Below the pieces are notes generated by a model that ran no database searches, was not told where the DNA came from, and saw only the letters and a list, made by a program, of their open reading frames with translations. From a bacterium (GTDB taxonomy: Bacteria > UBA8248), in the NCBI GenBank assembly GCA_027622355.1, contig JAQBZT010000029.1:1-15644 (forward strand): a stretch of 15,644 bases of DNA, read 5' to 3'. Numbering within the stretch: the first letter of the stretch is position 1; each line of letters opens with the position of its first letter. Positions 1 through 7,326 of this stretch are shown piece by piece. Made by a program: the position numbers and the translations under genes.

Positions 1-2
1 GG

Positions 3-674
3 GCGGCGGAACCGATCCGCGCGCTGGGCGGTGAGGTCCGCACCGGAGTCGCCGTGCGGGAGATTCTCATCGAGAACAGGGAAGTTGTGGGCGTCCGTCT
101 TTCGGATGGGGAGTGCCTGAAGGCGGAGGCGGTGGTATCCGCCCTGCCTCCTCACCGGCTCTACAGCATAATTCCGGCGGACATCCGCCATCTGCCGCCC
201 TGGGCCGGGCTCTCCCGGCTGGAGGCCGCCCCCATTGCCACGGCCTACATCCGGCTGGCGGAGGCGGTGCCGGGAGAGGTTTTCGAGGCGCTTCTGGATG
301 CGCCCTGGGAGTGGCTCTTCCGACCGCGGGCGGGCGCGGAGCGAGATGGTGGCTTCATCGCCCTTCTGGCGGAGGGGGGGGATTCTATCGCGGCGGCCAC
401 TCGCGGCGAGTTGGAGGTCTCCGCCCGCGAAACGGCGGCGCGCTTTTTTCCGGGCAACGGAATTCGGGAAATCCGGATCGTTCGCGAAAGGCGTGCGACA
501 TGGGCGAACAGCGTGGATGAGCAAAGATGGCGGCCCGGCACGGCCACCCCTATCGAAAACCTTTATCTCGCAGGAGATTGGACGGCGACAGGCTTGCCCG
601 CCACCGTGGAAGGGGCGGTCCGAAGCGGCTTTTCCGCAGCCCGAGAGGTTCTTTCCGTAGCGGAAAATGCCTAA
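3..674 (+). CDS. hpnE: HpnE-like FAD-dependent squalene/hydroxysqualene oxidoreductase, C-terminal part
   Basis: The reading frame is open from the left edge, so this is the last 223 residues of a longer protein (family members are usually about 420-470 aa). A GTG at 54 is in frame, but coding similarity continues upstream of it, so it is probably not the start. The C-terminus carries the FAD-contacting signature of the amine-oxidase/phytoene-desaturase superfamily, YLAGDWTATGLPATVEGA, followed by RSGFSAA. This exact flavour (GDWT-x-TGLPAT-x-EGAVRSG) is typical of HpnE, which acts on hydroxysqualene on the route to squalene and hopanoids. The upstream LGGEVRTGV segment fits the FAD-fold core. 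A carotenoid desaturase or generic amine oxidase is the alternative. The N-terminal GxGxxG dinucleotide motif lies outside the window. It ends in TAA at 672-674, converging on the cold-shock gene 15 bp away with no convincing terminator between. Confidence 0.8.
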   Translation, partial: AAEPIRALGGEVRTGVAVREILIENREVVGVRLSDGECLKAEAVVSALPPHRLYSIIPADIRHLPPWAGLSRLEAAPIATAYIRLAEAVPGEVFEALLDAPWEWLFRPRAGAERDGGFIALLAEGGDSIAAATRGELEVSARETAARFFPGNGIREIRIVRERRATWANSVDEQRWRPGTATPIENLYLAGDWTATGLPATVEGAVRSGFSAAREVLSVAENA

Positions 675-689
675 AACGGGACCTTTTTT

Positions 690-986
690 CTACGCTTCTT
701 CGCTTGCGCTCTCGGCCTCACCCGCAGGGGCTTCGGCCTCGTCCGCAGGGGCCTCGCTTGCAGGAACTTCGGCTTCGCTGGCGCCGCCGGCTTTCATCAC
801 CTTGTCCGCCTGCAGACCCTTCGGGCCCTGAACGACTTCAAAAATCACGCGTTCACCCTCTTTCAGTGACTTGAAGCCTTCCTGCTGGATGGCCGAGAAA
901 TGCACGAAGATATCTCCGCCGTCCTCCTGCTCGATAAACCCGTAGCCTTTGGCATCACTGAACCACTTCACAGTTCCGGTCGGCAC
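690..986 (-). CDS. Cold-shock domain protein with acidic C-terminal tail
   Basis: A 98-residue CspA-type single-stranded nucleic acid binding protein, which acts as an RNA chaperone. The cold-shock domain fills residues 1-66. RNP1 (KGYGFI, residues 13-18) and RNP2 (IFVHFSAI, residues 26-33) are intact, and TVKWF is at 5-9. I chose the GTG at 986 because it gives the canonical PTGTVKWF beginning and sits 4-5 nt behind a GGAGGTGG Shine-Dalgarno (991-998). A longer frame up to 1073 adds 29 residues unlike the family. Residues 69-98 form an Ala/Glu/Pro/Ser tail with about ten acidic residues and no Lys or Arg. Ordinary CspA proteins of about 67-70 aa lack this. The tail is probably disordered. 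It is monocistronic, with its own promoter region in the AT-rich gap upstream. Confidence 0.92.
   Translation of the reverse strand: MPTGTVKWFSDAKGYGFIEQEDGGDIFVHFSAIQQEGFKSLKEGERVIFEVVQGPKGLQADKVMKAGGASEAEVPASEAPADEAEAPAGEAESASEEA
713..754 (-). repeat. Two-copy 21-bp tandem repeat coding the csp acidic tail
   Basis: Two adjacent 21-bp units (713-733 and 734-754) match at 18 of 21 positions by hand comparison. A third, degenerate unit follows. Translated, they give heptads of the form EAPA-(D/G)-EA. The tail therefore seems to have grown by in-frame duplication of a 7-codon unit. Confidence 0.6.
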
Positions 987-1090
987 GCCCCCACCTCCAC
1001 GCAAAATGCAACTGAACAACCGCCCGCCGAGAGCCGGGCCCGCTATATATGGATGAGCATAAGTATAGCCCAAATAAGGGATTCAATAAA

Positions 1091-1118
1091 ATTGTCAGGA
1101 TTAAGCGTTTAATGTCAA
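1091..1118 (-). promoter_or_regulatory. Candidate sigma70-type promoter of the cold-shock gene
   Basis: Read on the minus strand, a perfect TTGACA (1113-1118) is followed after 16 bp by GACAAT (1091-1096, 4 of 6 to consensus). It lies in the only strongly AT-rich stretch between the ThDP gene and csp. It would give a leader of about 95 nt before the GTG at 986. A second -10-like TATACT (1062-1067) lies downstream without a good -35. Long 5' leaders are a known feature of cold-shock genes, but no conserved leader element was identified here. Confidence 0.5.
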
Positions 1119-1136
1119 GTCTTTAGTTTTGGGTCT

Positions 1137-2759
1137 CTAGTCCGCCCGGACGTCCCCAGCGGCGAGGTAGCCGTCTGGATTAATGCGGGCGTCGATAAGC
1201 CAAGGTTTTCCGGAGTTAAATGCCGCAGCGAGCGCCCCGGCGAGCGCCGCCTCGGAGTCGGCCCGCGCTCCCTCGAACCCGAGTCCCTTCGCCACCGAAA
1301 CATAGTCCGTGTCGTTGAAACGGGTGCCGCGCCGCTGGAAGTTCCGCGTGTCCTGTTTGATCTTGATGAGGTTGAGAAAGCCGTCGTTGAAGATCACCAC
1401 CACGATCGGAAGGTTCTCGCGGGCCGCCACCTCCAGATCGCCGATCCGCATGAGAAAGCCCCCGCCCCCCGTCAGGCACAACACCGGGGCGGCGGGCTCG
1501 ACCAGTTTGGCGGCCAATGCGGCCGGGAGCGCGACCGCCATCGAACCGAGGCCGCTTGAGGTCAGATACCCCCGCGGGCGGCGCGTTTCCCACAAGTCGC
1601 TCGCCAGCACCTTATGGCTTCCCGCATCCGCCGTCATGATGCCCGCATCGGGGAGATGCTCCCGCGCGATGCGGATCACCGCCCCCGGCATCAGGCCCTC
1701 CCCGCCGGGATACAGGCCGCGCCGCCGCATGTTGCGGTAGGATTCCATGTCCTCGCCGCTCCACCCCGCAGAGGGAGAAACCGCGTCGGCCAGCGCCGAA
1801 AGACTGTCCGCCAAATCGGCCACCACCTCCACCTCGGGGCGGATGACATCGTCTTTGTGCGGCACCTCGTCAATGAGGACGACCCGCTGGGGGTAGTTCC
1901 AGTCCGGTTTGAAAAGCTCGACGATGTCGAAGCCGACGACCACCAGCAGATCGGCTTTTTCCAGTATCTCCTTTTCCGATTCCGCGCCACGGAAGGTGCC
2001 CATCGCCAGCGGATGGTTTTCCGGAATTGTTCCCTTGGCGGCGAGGGAGGCGAAAACGGGCACCCCCAAGCGCTCGGCGAAGGCCAGGAAGGCCCGCTCG
2101 GCCGTATCCCCCGCCCGGTTCACCTGAAGGCCGACGATGACGGCGGGCCGCTCGGCGCGGGCGATCGCATCCGCGGCGGCCATCAGGCCGGGATGATCGC
2201 TTCCGGTGCGGGCGAGGTAGCGCAGGGGTTTTCCCTCGGGCGGGAAGCTCTCCTCCGGGGCATCGGCGCACATCACATCGTAGGGCAGGTCGATGTGTAC
2301 GGGGCCGGGCCGCCCCTTCATCGCCAGCGAGATGGCGCGGCGCATCGTGGTGGCGGCCGATCCGGCCGAGAGACGGAAGGTTCCCTTCGTGACCGGGCGG
2401 TAGAGCTGATCCTGGTCCAGGCGCTGCCGCAGGTGTTTCTCAAACTGGCGGTCGGAATAGCGGTCGGTGAGAATCAGGCTCGGTGCGCGTTCGAGCCAGT
2501 TGTGCGCGGTGCCGTGGACGGCCGCCACGGCACCGGGGCCGACCCCTGTGCTGCAGACGCCGGGGCGATTCCGCAGAATTCCGTAGGTGCCCGCCATCAC
2601 GGCCGCGCTGGACTCGTTGCTGCAGAGGATGTAGCGGATTCCCCGCCGGGCGGCGGCCTCGATGAGTTCCACCGAGCTCAGGCTTCCGGGCACCCCGAAA
2701 ATGTACTCGATTTCAGCGTCCGCGAGCGCGGCGGCCACCACATCGGCGTAAGTGGGCAT
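1137..2759 (-). CDS. ThDP-dependent acetolactate-synthase-like enzyme with altered GDG motif
   Basis: A 540-residue three-domain ThDP enzyme of the acetolactate synthase/benzoylformate decarboxylase superfamily. The N-terminal PYR domain has YIFGVPG, then the catalytic Glu that activates the cofactor (E49, in SNESSAAVMAG). GRPGPVHIDLPYDV lies near residue 155. A central domain with KGTIPENHP follows, then the C-terminal PP domain. Its cofactor motif reads TGGGGFLM (residues 430-437) with ND at 458-459. The spacing is normal but Gly432 replaces the Mg-binding Asp of GDG. I start at ATG 2759 because it gives the usual family N-terminus and is preceded by AAAGGTGA. ATGs at 2843 and 2891 are in frame, but a candidate promoter overlaps that region. 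It lies divergent from sirB1 and ilvD, and a link to branched-chain 2-oxoacid metabolism is only suggested by context. Substrate unknown. Confidence 0.85.
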   Translation of the reverse strand: MPTYADVVAAALADAEIEYIFGVPGSLSSVELIEAAARRGIRYILCSNESSAAVMAGTYGILRNRPGVCSTGVGPGAVAAVHGTAHNWLERAPSLILTDRYSDRQFEKHLRQRLDQDQLYRPVTKGTFRLSAGSAATTMRRAISLAMKGRPGPVHIDLPYDVMCADAPEESFPPEGKPLRYLARTGSDHPGLMAAADAIARAERPAVIVGLQVNRAGDTAERAFLAFAERLGVPVFASLAAKGTIPENHPLAMGTFRGAESEKEILEKADLLVVVGFDIVELFKPDWNYPQRVVLIDEVPHKDDVIRPEVEVVADLADSLSALADAVSPSAGWSGEDMESYRNMRRRGLYPGGEGLMPGAVIRIAREHLPDAGIMTADAGSHKVLASDLWETRRPRGYLTSSGLGSMAVALPAALAAKLVEPAAPVLCLTGGGGFLMRIGDLEVAARENLPIVVVIFNDGFLNLIKIKQDTRNFQRRGTRFNDTDYVSVAKGLGFEGARADSEAALAGALAAAFNSGKPWLIDARINPDGYLAAGDVRAD

Positions 2760-2814
2760 ATTGGTCACCTTTCCATCGGCATCTGCCGAAGCGGGAGATG
2801 GACGGCCGGGGCGA

Positions 2815-2843
2815 TTGAGCAATTTGGAGAGTGATTCTAACAT
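2815..2843 (+). promoter_or_regulatory. Candidate promoter of the sirB1-ilvD unit
   Basis: TTGAGC (2815-2820) and TAACAT (2838-2843) are separated by exactly 17 bp, each matching consensus at 4 of 6 positions. The -10 overlaps the candidate -10 of the divergent ThDP gene, so the two promoters would exclude each other. Predicted from sequence only. Confidence 0.35.
2834..2842 (-). promoter_or_regulatory. Candidate extended -10 promoter of the ThDP gene
   Basis: On the minus strand TGT-TAGAAT is an extended -10 element: TAGAAT (2834-2839) matches consensus at 5 of 6 positions, with TG one base upstream. I see no good -35. It would start transcription near 2827, giving a leader of about 70 nt and favouring the ATG at 2759 as the translation start. 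Confidence 0.4.
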
Positions 2844-2898
2844 AGGACCTTCGGTATCCTGCTGGTTCGCTCGGCGATTTTCCGCGCTCATGCCGGAG

Positions 2899-2905
2899 AA
2901 GGAGG
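2899..2905 (+). promoter_or_regulatory. Shine-Dalgarno that decides the sirB1 start
   Basis: AAGGAGG lies 5 nt before a GTG at 2911. The in-frame ATG at 2890 has no Shine-Dalgarno in front of it, and this site would fall inside its coding sequence. This is the reason for preferring the GTG. Confidence 0.6.
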
Positions 2906-2910
2906 AAGAG

Positions 2911-3753
2911 GTGGAGCTCAACGATTCCCAGATTGAGGCCTTCTGCACCCTCCTCGACGAAGAATCCCCGGACGTGGCAGAGGCGCTGGAGAATCAGGTT
3001 TCCTCTTTTTCCGACACCGATCGGTGGCGCGTTCTCGAGCGTCTTCGGAGGGGAGGAAAGACGCCCTATTTTCTCCCGCGCTCGCTGCTCCTGCTCCATT
3101 TCATGGAGCTGGAGCGGCGATTCACCGAATGGGGCGGCGGGGAGAGTGAATCGCTCGACCTCGAGGAGGGCGCGCTGCTGATCGCCTCCTTCGGCGCGCC
3201 TCTCCAGGAGGTGCGGCGCTGCTCCTTCGCCCTCGATACGATGGCGCAGGCCATCGAGGGAGCGGTGCGGAGCGTGTCATCCCCCGAGGAGAAGCTCGGG
3301 AAGCTGGCGGACTATCTCCACCGGGAACTCGGCCTCGACGGCGACCGGGAGAACTACTACAACCCGGAAAACAGCTATCTTCACAGCGTCATCGAGCGCC
3401 GCCGCGGCATTCCCATCACCCTCTCGGCCATCTACATCCTGATGGGCCGCCGGCTGGATCTTCCGATCCAGGGGGTGGGCATGCCGGGGCATTTCGTCGT
3501 CAAATACGATGCGCCGGATGGTCCGATCTTTCTCAACCCCTACGAGCGGGGCCGCGTCATGACAGTGGCCGACTGCGCGGCGACGGTCCGCGCTCTGGGC
3601 TATCATTTTGATACCCGGTTTTTGAGTGAAACCCCGGCGCGGCTGATCGTCGAGCGGATGCTGAACAACCTGATCGGCATCTTTCAGCGCGAGGGGGACG
3701 AAATGCGGGCGCGGCAGCTGGCCCGCTACCGCGAAGTGATACACGCCGGGTGA
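2911..3753 (+). CDS. SirB1/YchA-family transglutaminase-like protein
   Basis: A 280-residue protein of the SirB1 family (Transglut_core2 fold), close to the roughly 270-residue length of E. coli YchA. The diagnostic block runs NYYNPENSYL (148-157), RRGIPITLSAIY (164-175) and MPGHFVVKY (191-199), with His194 and a following Asp200. The position where active transglutaminase-fold proteases carry Cys is Ser172 here, as I recall for this family, so it is probably not a classical thiol enzyme. The C-terminal 40 residues look like a single helical-repeat remnant (VERMLNNLIGIF, then ARQLARYREVI). The cellular role of the family is not well established. Start: GTG 2911 with a strong Shine-Dalgarno; ATG 2890 would add seven acidic residues. 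It is followed after 52 bp by ilvD on the same strand, probably co-transcribed. Confidence 0.85.
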   Translation: MELNDSQIEAFCTLLDEESPDVAEALENQVSSFSDTDRWRVLERLRRGGKTPYFLPRSLLLLHFMELERRFTEWGGGESESLDLEEGALLIASFGAPLQEVRRCSFALDTMAQAIEGAVRSVSSPEEKLGKLADYLHRELGLDGDRENYYNPENSYLHSVIERRRGIPITLSAIYILMGRRLDLPIQGVGMPGHFVVKYDAPDGPIFLNPYERGRVMTVADCAATVRALGYHFDTRFLSETPARLIVERMLNNLIGIFQREGDEMRARQLARYREVIHAG

Positions 3754-3805
3754 TCCGGCGAATGTGAATATTTCCGGGCACGATTCTTTCCAGGAGGTAG
3801 GCGGG

Positions 3806-5500
3806 ATGGCGGAGCAGAAGGTGAATCTCAATAAATTCAGCCGGCGGGTGACGGAGCCGCCCTCCCAGGCTGCCTCCCAGGCCATGCTGTACGGGGCCGG
3901 GCTCGACGAGCAGGACATGAAAAACCCCCAGGTGGGGATCGCGAGCATGTGGTGGGAGGGGAACTCCTGCAACTTCCACCTGAACGATCTGGCCAAGCTC
4001 GTCAAGGAGAGCGTGAACGCCGACAAGAACATGGTGGGCCTGATCTTCAATACCATCGGGGTGAGCGACGGGATTTCGATGGGCACCGAGGGGATGAAGT
4101 ACTCCCTCCAGTCCCGCGAGATCATCGCCGATTCGATCGAAACCGTCGTCCAGGCCCAGTGGTACGACGCGCTGGTCACCATCCCCGGCTGCGACAAGAA
4201 CATGCCGGGCTCCCTCATCGCCATGGCCCGTCTGAACCGCCCGAGCCTGATGGTCTACGGGGGTACCATCAGCCCCGGCTTTCTCAACGGCGACAAGATC
4301 GATGTCGTCTCGGCCTTCCAGGCGTATGGCGAGTTCTTCAGCGACAAGATCGGCGAGGAGAAGCTTCAGAGCATCATCCGCCACGCCTGTCCGGGGGCGG
4401 GGGCGTGCGGCGGCATGTACACCGCCAACACCATGTCCTCCTCCATCGAGACGCTGGGGATGAGCCTTCCCTACAGTTCATCGAACCCGGCGACGAGCCG
4501 GGAGAAGCGCGAGGAGTGCCTCAGCGTGGGCAAGGCGATCTACAACCTGCTCGAAAACGATATCAAGCCCTCGGACATCATGACGAAGGAAGCCTTCGAG
4601 AACGCCATCACCATCGTCATGGCGCTGGGGGGCTCCACCAACGCCGTCATGCACTACATCGCCATCGCCAAGGCCGTTGAGGTGGACATCCGGCTCGATG
4701 ATTTTCAGCGGATCAGCGATCGCACCCCCTACATCGCCGACCTGAAGCCGAGCGGGCAGTTTGTGATGGAGGACCTTCACAATGCGGGCGGCGTGCCGGG
4801 GGTGCAGAAGATGCTGCTCGAGGCGGGTTTGCTCCACGGGGATTGCCTGACTGTGACCGGAAAGACGCTGGCCGAGAACCTGGAGGGCATCCCCGGCCTG
4901 AAGGCGGGGCAGAAGGTCATCGTCCCGGTATCGGACCCGATCAAAAAGACAGGGCACCTTCAAATTCTCTACGGGAACCTCTCTCCCGAGGGCGCGGTGG
5001 CCAAGATCACCGGAAAAGAAGGCATGCGCTTCGAGGGCCCCGCCCGGGTGTACGACACCGAGGAGGAGACCCTGAAGGGCCTTGAGCGCGGCGAGATCCG
5101 TAAGGGGGACGTGATCGTCATCCGCTACGAGGGCCCCAAGGGCGGACCCGGGATGCGGGAGCTGCTCACCGTCACCTCGGCCATCATGGGCATGGGTCTC
5201 GGAAAAGATGTGGCGTTGATCACCGACGGGCGCTTCTCCGGAGGAACCCACGGCTTTGTCGTGGGCCACGTCACCCCTGAGGCACAGACCGGCGGCCTGA
5301 TCGCGTTCCTGAAGGACGGAGATCGCATCACCATCGATGCGGTGAAGCGCGTGCTTGAGACCGATTTGTCCGACGCCGAGATCGAAGCGAGAAGAAAGAG
5401 CTGGACGCCGCCGCCGCTTCGGGCCAAGAGGGGCACGCTCCTCAAGTATGCGAAGTGCGTCTCCTCGGCCTCGGAGGGCTGCGTGACGGACGAGTTCTAG
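3806..5500 (+). CDS. ilvD: Dihydroxy-acid dehydratase
   Basis: A 564-residue IlvD/Edd-family dehydratase. It converts 2,3-dihydroxy-3-methylbutanoate and the methylpentanoate homologue to the 2-oxoacids in valine, leucine and isoleucine synthesis. The three Fe-S cysteines are present: Cys55 (GNSCN), Cys129 (PGCDKNMPG) and Cys201 (GAGACGGMYTANT). This is the pattern of the [2Fe-2S] type. NTIGVSDGISMGTEGM (82-97) and the catalytic-Ser block DGRFSGGTHGF near residue 475 are intact. The C-terminus ends SSASEGCVTDEF, with an extra Cys where Ala is more common. The start at ATG 3806 is fixed by AGGAGGT (3792-3798) 7 nt upstream; a GTG at 3764 lacks one. IlvD-type rather than sugar-acid dehydratase is supported by SREIIADSIE and the overall length. 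The stop codon lies inside the CTAG shared with the convergent lipoprotein gene. Confidence 0.95.
   Translation: MAEQKVNLNKFSRRVTEPPSQAASQAMLYGAGLDEQDMKNPQVGIASMWWEGNSCNFHLNDLAKLVKESVNADKNMVGLIFNTIGVSDGISMGTEGMKYSLQSREIIADSIETVVQAQWYDALVTIPGCDKNMPGSLIAMARLNRPSLMVYGGTISPGFLNGDKIDVVSAFQAYGEFFSDKIGEEKLQSIIRHACPGAGACGGMYTANTMSSSIETLGMSLPYSSSNPATSREKREECLSVGKAIYNLLENDIKPSDIMTKEAFENAITIVMALGGSTNAVMHYIAIAKAVEVDIRLDDFQRISDRTPYIADLKPSGQFVMEDLHNAGGVPGVQKMLLEAGLLHGDCLTVTGKTLAENLEGIPGLKAGQKVIVPVSDPIKKTGHLQILYGNLSPEGAVAKITGKEGMRFEGPARVYDTEEETLKGLERGEIRKGDVIVIRYEGPKGGPGMRELLTVTSAIMGMGLGKDVALITDGRFSGGTHGFVVGHVTPEAQTGGLIAFLKDGDRITIDAVKRVLETDLSDAEIEARRKSWTPPPLRAKRGTLLKYAKCVSSASEGCVTDEF
5497..5500. other. CTAG palindrome serving as stop for two convergent genes
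   Basis: The plus-strand TAG of ilvD (5498-5500) and the minus-strand TAG of the lipoprotein gene (5497-5499) are both read from the same CTAG. The two coding regions overlap by these 4 bp, so no intergenic terminator can exist between them; transcripts must run into the opposing gene or end inside it. Confidence 0.8.
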
Positions 5501-6354
5501 GGGGGCGGGGGGGCTCCGCCGCTCTTTCCCTCATGCGGCATTTTCAGGCCGGGCGGCGCAATGCGCCCCCGGATAAGGATTTCCCTTCGGAATACATCGG
5601 GAATCACTTTTCCCGACCGGGGCGGGCGATGTCCCGTCGTGCACTTGCGCCAGGGGCCGGGCCGCCGCTCTCCCTTGGGAGGGAACGAGCACGGATCCAG
5701 CGGGTCCGAGCCGAGGGCGACCTCGATGCCGTCCGTGTAGCCGTCGCCGTCGGTGTCCGGGTTGTGCGGGTCCGTCCGCAGGAACTTCACCTCTTCCCCG
5801 TCTCTGAGCAGATCACCGTCCCCGTCGTACTTCAGGGGGTTGGTGCGGTAGCGCAGGACCTCCTCGCCGTCCGTCAGCCCGTCCCCGTCGGTGTCCGCTT
5901 TTTGCGGGTTCGTGTTGTGGATTCTCACCTCGGCGAGATCGGTCAGCCCGTCCCCGTCGCTGTCCACGCACTGGTTGTTTTGCCGCTGGGTCTGGGCCGC
6001 CTTCAGCGCGCGCCTTGCGCGGGTGATGAAGCGCGTCAGCTGGGCCAGATCGGGCGTATCTTTCTCCTGGAGAGTCTGGTACGTGGCGAAGCGGGCGATG
6101 GCGAAGGGGGTCGGCGCGCAAAGTTCAATATTTCCCTTGCCGTCCTCGGCGTCGAAATCCTTGACGAGGCGGTCGAATTCCTTGTGGATGGATTCGCGGA
6201 GTATGGCGACGGCATCCGGGTGCGGGCCTCTGAGCGAAAATCCTCCGGCGCATCCGGCTGTGAGGAGAACAAGAGTAATGGCCCAGCGGGACACGAGGCG
6301 GAGCTCCCTCGTTAGAGGCGGTAGGGTTGAATCCTCCATTTTCACGGGTACCAT
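5497..6354 (-). CDS. Probable lipoprotein with four 23-residue calcium-binding repeats
   Basis: A 285-residue exported protein. The start at 6354 has CAGGTTG eight bases upstream; ATG 6339 is an alternative. A basic-hydrophobic leader (TRELRLVSRWAITLVLLTAG) precedes Cys35, a lipobox-like site although -3 is Thr rather than Leu. A helical, charged region follows (about 40-125). Then come four repeats beginning DxDGDG at residues 131, 154, 177 and 200, each exactly 23 residues and of the form DTDGDGLTDGEEV...TNP. This is the Asp-rich loop of thrombospondin type-3/dockerin-like calcium sites. Repeat 3 has Leu in place of the second loop Gly (DGDGDL). There is no OmpA or other C-terminal domain, only a basic, Pro/Gly-rich tail of about 60 residues. 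Function unknown; an envelope calcium-binding or structural role is inferred. Confidence 0.75.
   Translation of the reverse strand: MVPVKMEDSTLPPLTRELRLVSRWAITLVLLTAGCAGGFSLRGPHPDAVAILRESIHKEFDRLVKDFDAEDGKGNIELCAPTPFAIARFATYQTLQEKDTPDLAQLTRFITRARRALKAAQTQRQNNQCVDSDGDGLTDLAEVRIHNTNPQKADTDGDGLTDGEEVLRYRTNPLKYDGDGDLLRDGEEVKFLRTDPHNPDTDGDGYTDGIEVALGSDPLDPCSFPPKGERRPGPWRKCTTGHRPPRSGKVIPDVFRREILIRGRIAPPGLKMPHEGKSGGAPPPP
5689..5964 (-). repeat. Four 69-bp tandem units encoding DxDGDG calcium-loop repeats
   Basis: Four in-frame units of 69 bp with exactly constant 23-residue spacing of the leading Asp. The motif GTC(G/C)CCGTC recurs on the plus strand as the reverse of the DGDG codons. Units 1, 2 and 4 keep the full DxDGDG loop. 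Unit 3 reads DGDGDL. Confidence 0.8.
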
Positions 6355-6430
6355 ATCATCAACCTGCCGGGCGTTGCGCGGCCCGGCGCGCACCCTCTTT
6401 TTTGCCGGAGCATATTTTTTCGGATAGGGC

Positions 6431-7198
6431 ATGGAAAATCAGGAAACATTAGAGCAGGCGGCGGAATGGCTCCGCGCCTCGCGGATGACGGTTTGCCTGA
6501 CCGGCGCCGGGATCAGCACCGAGAGCGGGATACCGGATTTCCGATCGCGGGGCGGCATCTGGGAGCGGTTCGACCCCCGTGACTTCGACATCCGCAGATG
6601 GAGCGGATCCGAGGAAGTGCGCGCGCGCTACTGGAAGATGGCGCGCGAGGGGTATCCGCACGTGAAAAACGCCGCCCCCTCGGCGGGGCACGGGGCGCTT
6701 GCCCGTCTTGCACGCGAGGGCGAACTCTCCCTTCTCATTACCCAGAACACCGACGGCCTGCACCAGAAGGCGGGACATCGCCTGGAGCGGGTGGTGGAGC
6801 TTCACGGGACGAGCCATGTGTGCATCTGTCTCGGCTGCGGGGAGCGGGTGCCGCGCGAGGCGGTGCAGGCGCGCGTCGAGGCGGGAGAAATCATCCCGCT
6901 GTGCGATGGGTGCGGCGGGCTACTGAAGCCGGATGCGGTATTTTTCGGCGAGGGGATCGCAGCGGATCGCCTGAGCCGCTCCGTGGCCGGGGCCGAGGCG
7001 GCCGAAGTGTTTCTCGTCGTGGGCTCCTCCCTCAAGGTGCGCCCGGCGGCGGCCCTCCCCGAGCGGGCGCTCCAGCGGGGAGCGCGGCTCATCATCGTCA
7101 ACGAGAGCCCGACCCGGCTCGATGCCCGGGCCGGCGCGGTTCTTCGCGGTAAATCGGGCGAAATTCTGCCCGATCTGGTTGCGGGTGCCCTGGCGTAG
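6431..7198 (+). CDS. SIR2-family NAD-dependent protein deacylase
   Basis: A 255-residue sirtuin of normal bacterial length. It would remove acyl groups from protein lysines, using NAD and releasing nicotinamide and O-acyl-ADP-ribose. GAGIS is at 25-29, PDFRSRGG at 35-42 and TQNTDGLHQKAG at 104-115. The catalytic His is H125 (ELHG). A zinc knuckle has Cys133/Cys136 and Cys158/Cys161. GSSL is at 198-201 and NES at 224-226. In CobB/SIRT5-type desuccinylases a Y-x-x-R motif lies in the acyl pocket; here the aligned segment reads RYWKMARE, so the Arg at +3 is Met. That argues for plain deacetylase activity (inference). The ATG at 6431 has only a weak GGATAGGG upstream. It is divergent from the lipoprotein gene across a 76-bp gap. 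Confidence 0.92.
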   Translation: MENQETLEQAAEWLRASRMTVCLTGAGISTESGIPDFRSRGGIWERFDPRDFDIRRWSGSEEVRARYWKMAREGYPHVKNAAPSAGHGALARLAREGELSLLITQNTDGLHQKAGHRLERVVELHGTSHVCICLGCGERVPREAVQARVEAGEIIPLCDGCGGLLKPDAVFFGEGIAADRLSRSVAGAEAAEVFLVVGSSLKVRPAAALPERALQRGARLIIVNESPTRLDARAGAVLRGKSGEILPDLVAGALA

Positions 7199-7326
7199 GG
7201 CCTCCCCCCCGCCTGTGGAAGGCCTCCTCCGGCCCGCTCTCGCGCTGGTTGCGCCGCCCTCTCCTGTGGTAGCTTGTGACCTCTCCTGAAAGGGTACTCG
7301 CGACAAATCAGACGAAGGGGAAGCGA

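Noticed and set aside
1614..2834. A 406-codon open frame on the plus strand
   Set aside because: Antisense to the ThDP gene and composed of low-information Arg/Gly/His-rich sequence.
2752..2910. Longer start (GTG 2752) for the SirB1-family protein
   Set aside because: The extra N-terminus would overlap the ThDP gene start and candidate promoters, has no ribosome site and does not resemble the family.
7196..7232. Hairpin GGCCT ... AGGCC after the sirtuin gene as a terminator
   Set aside because: Five-pair stem with a long loop and no following T run.
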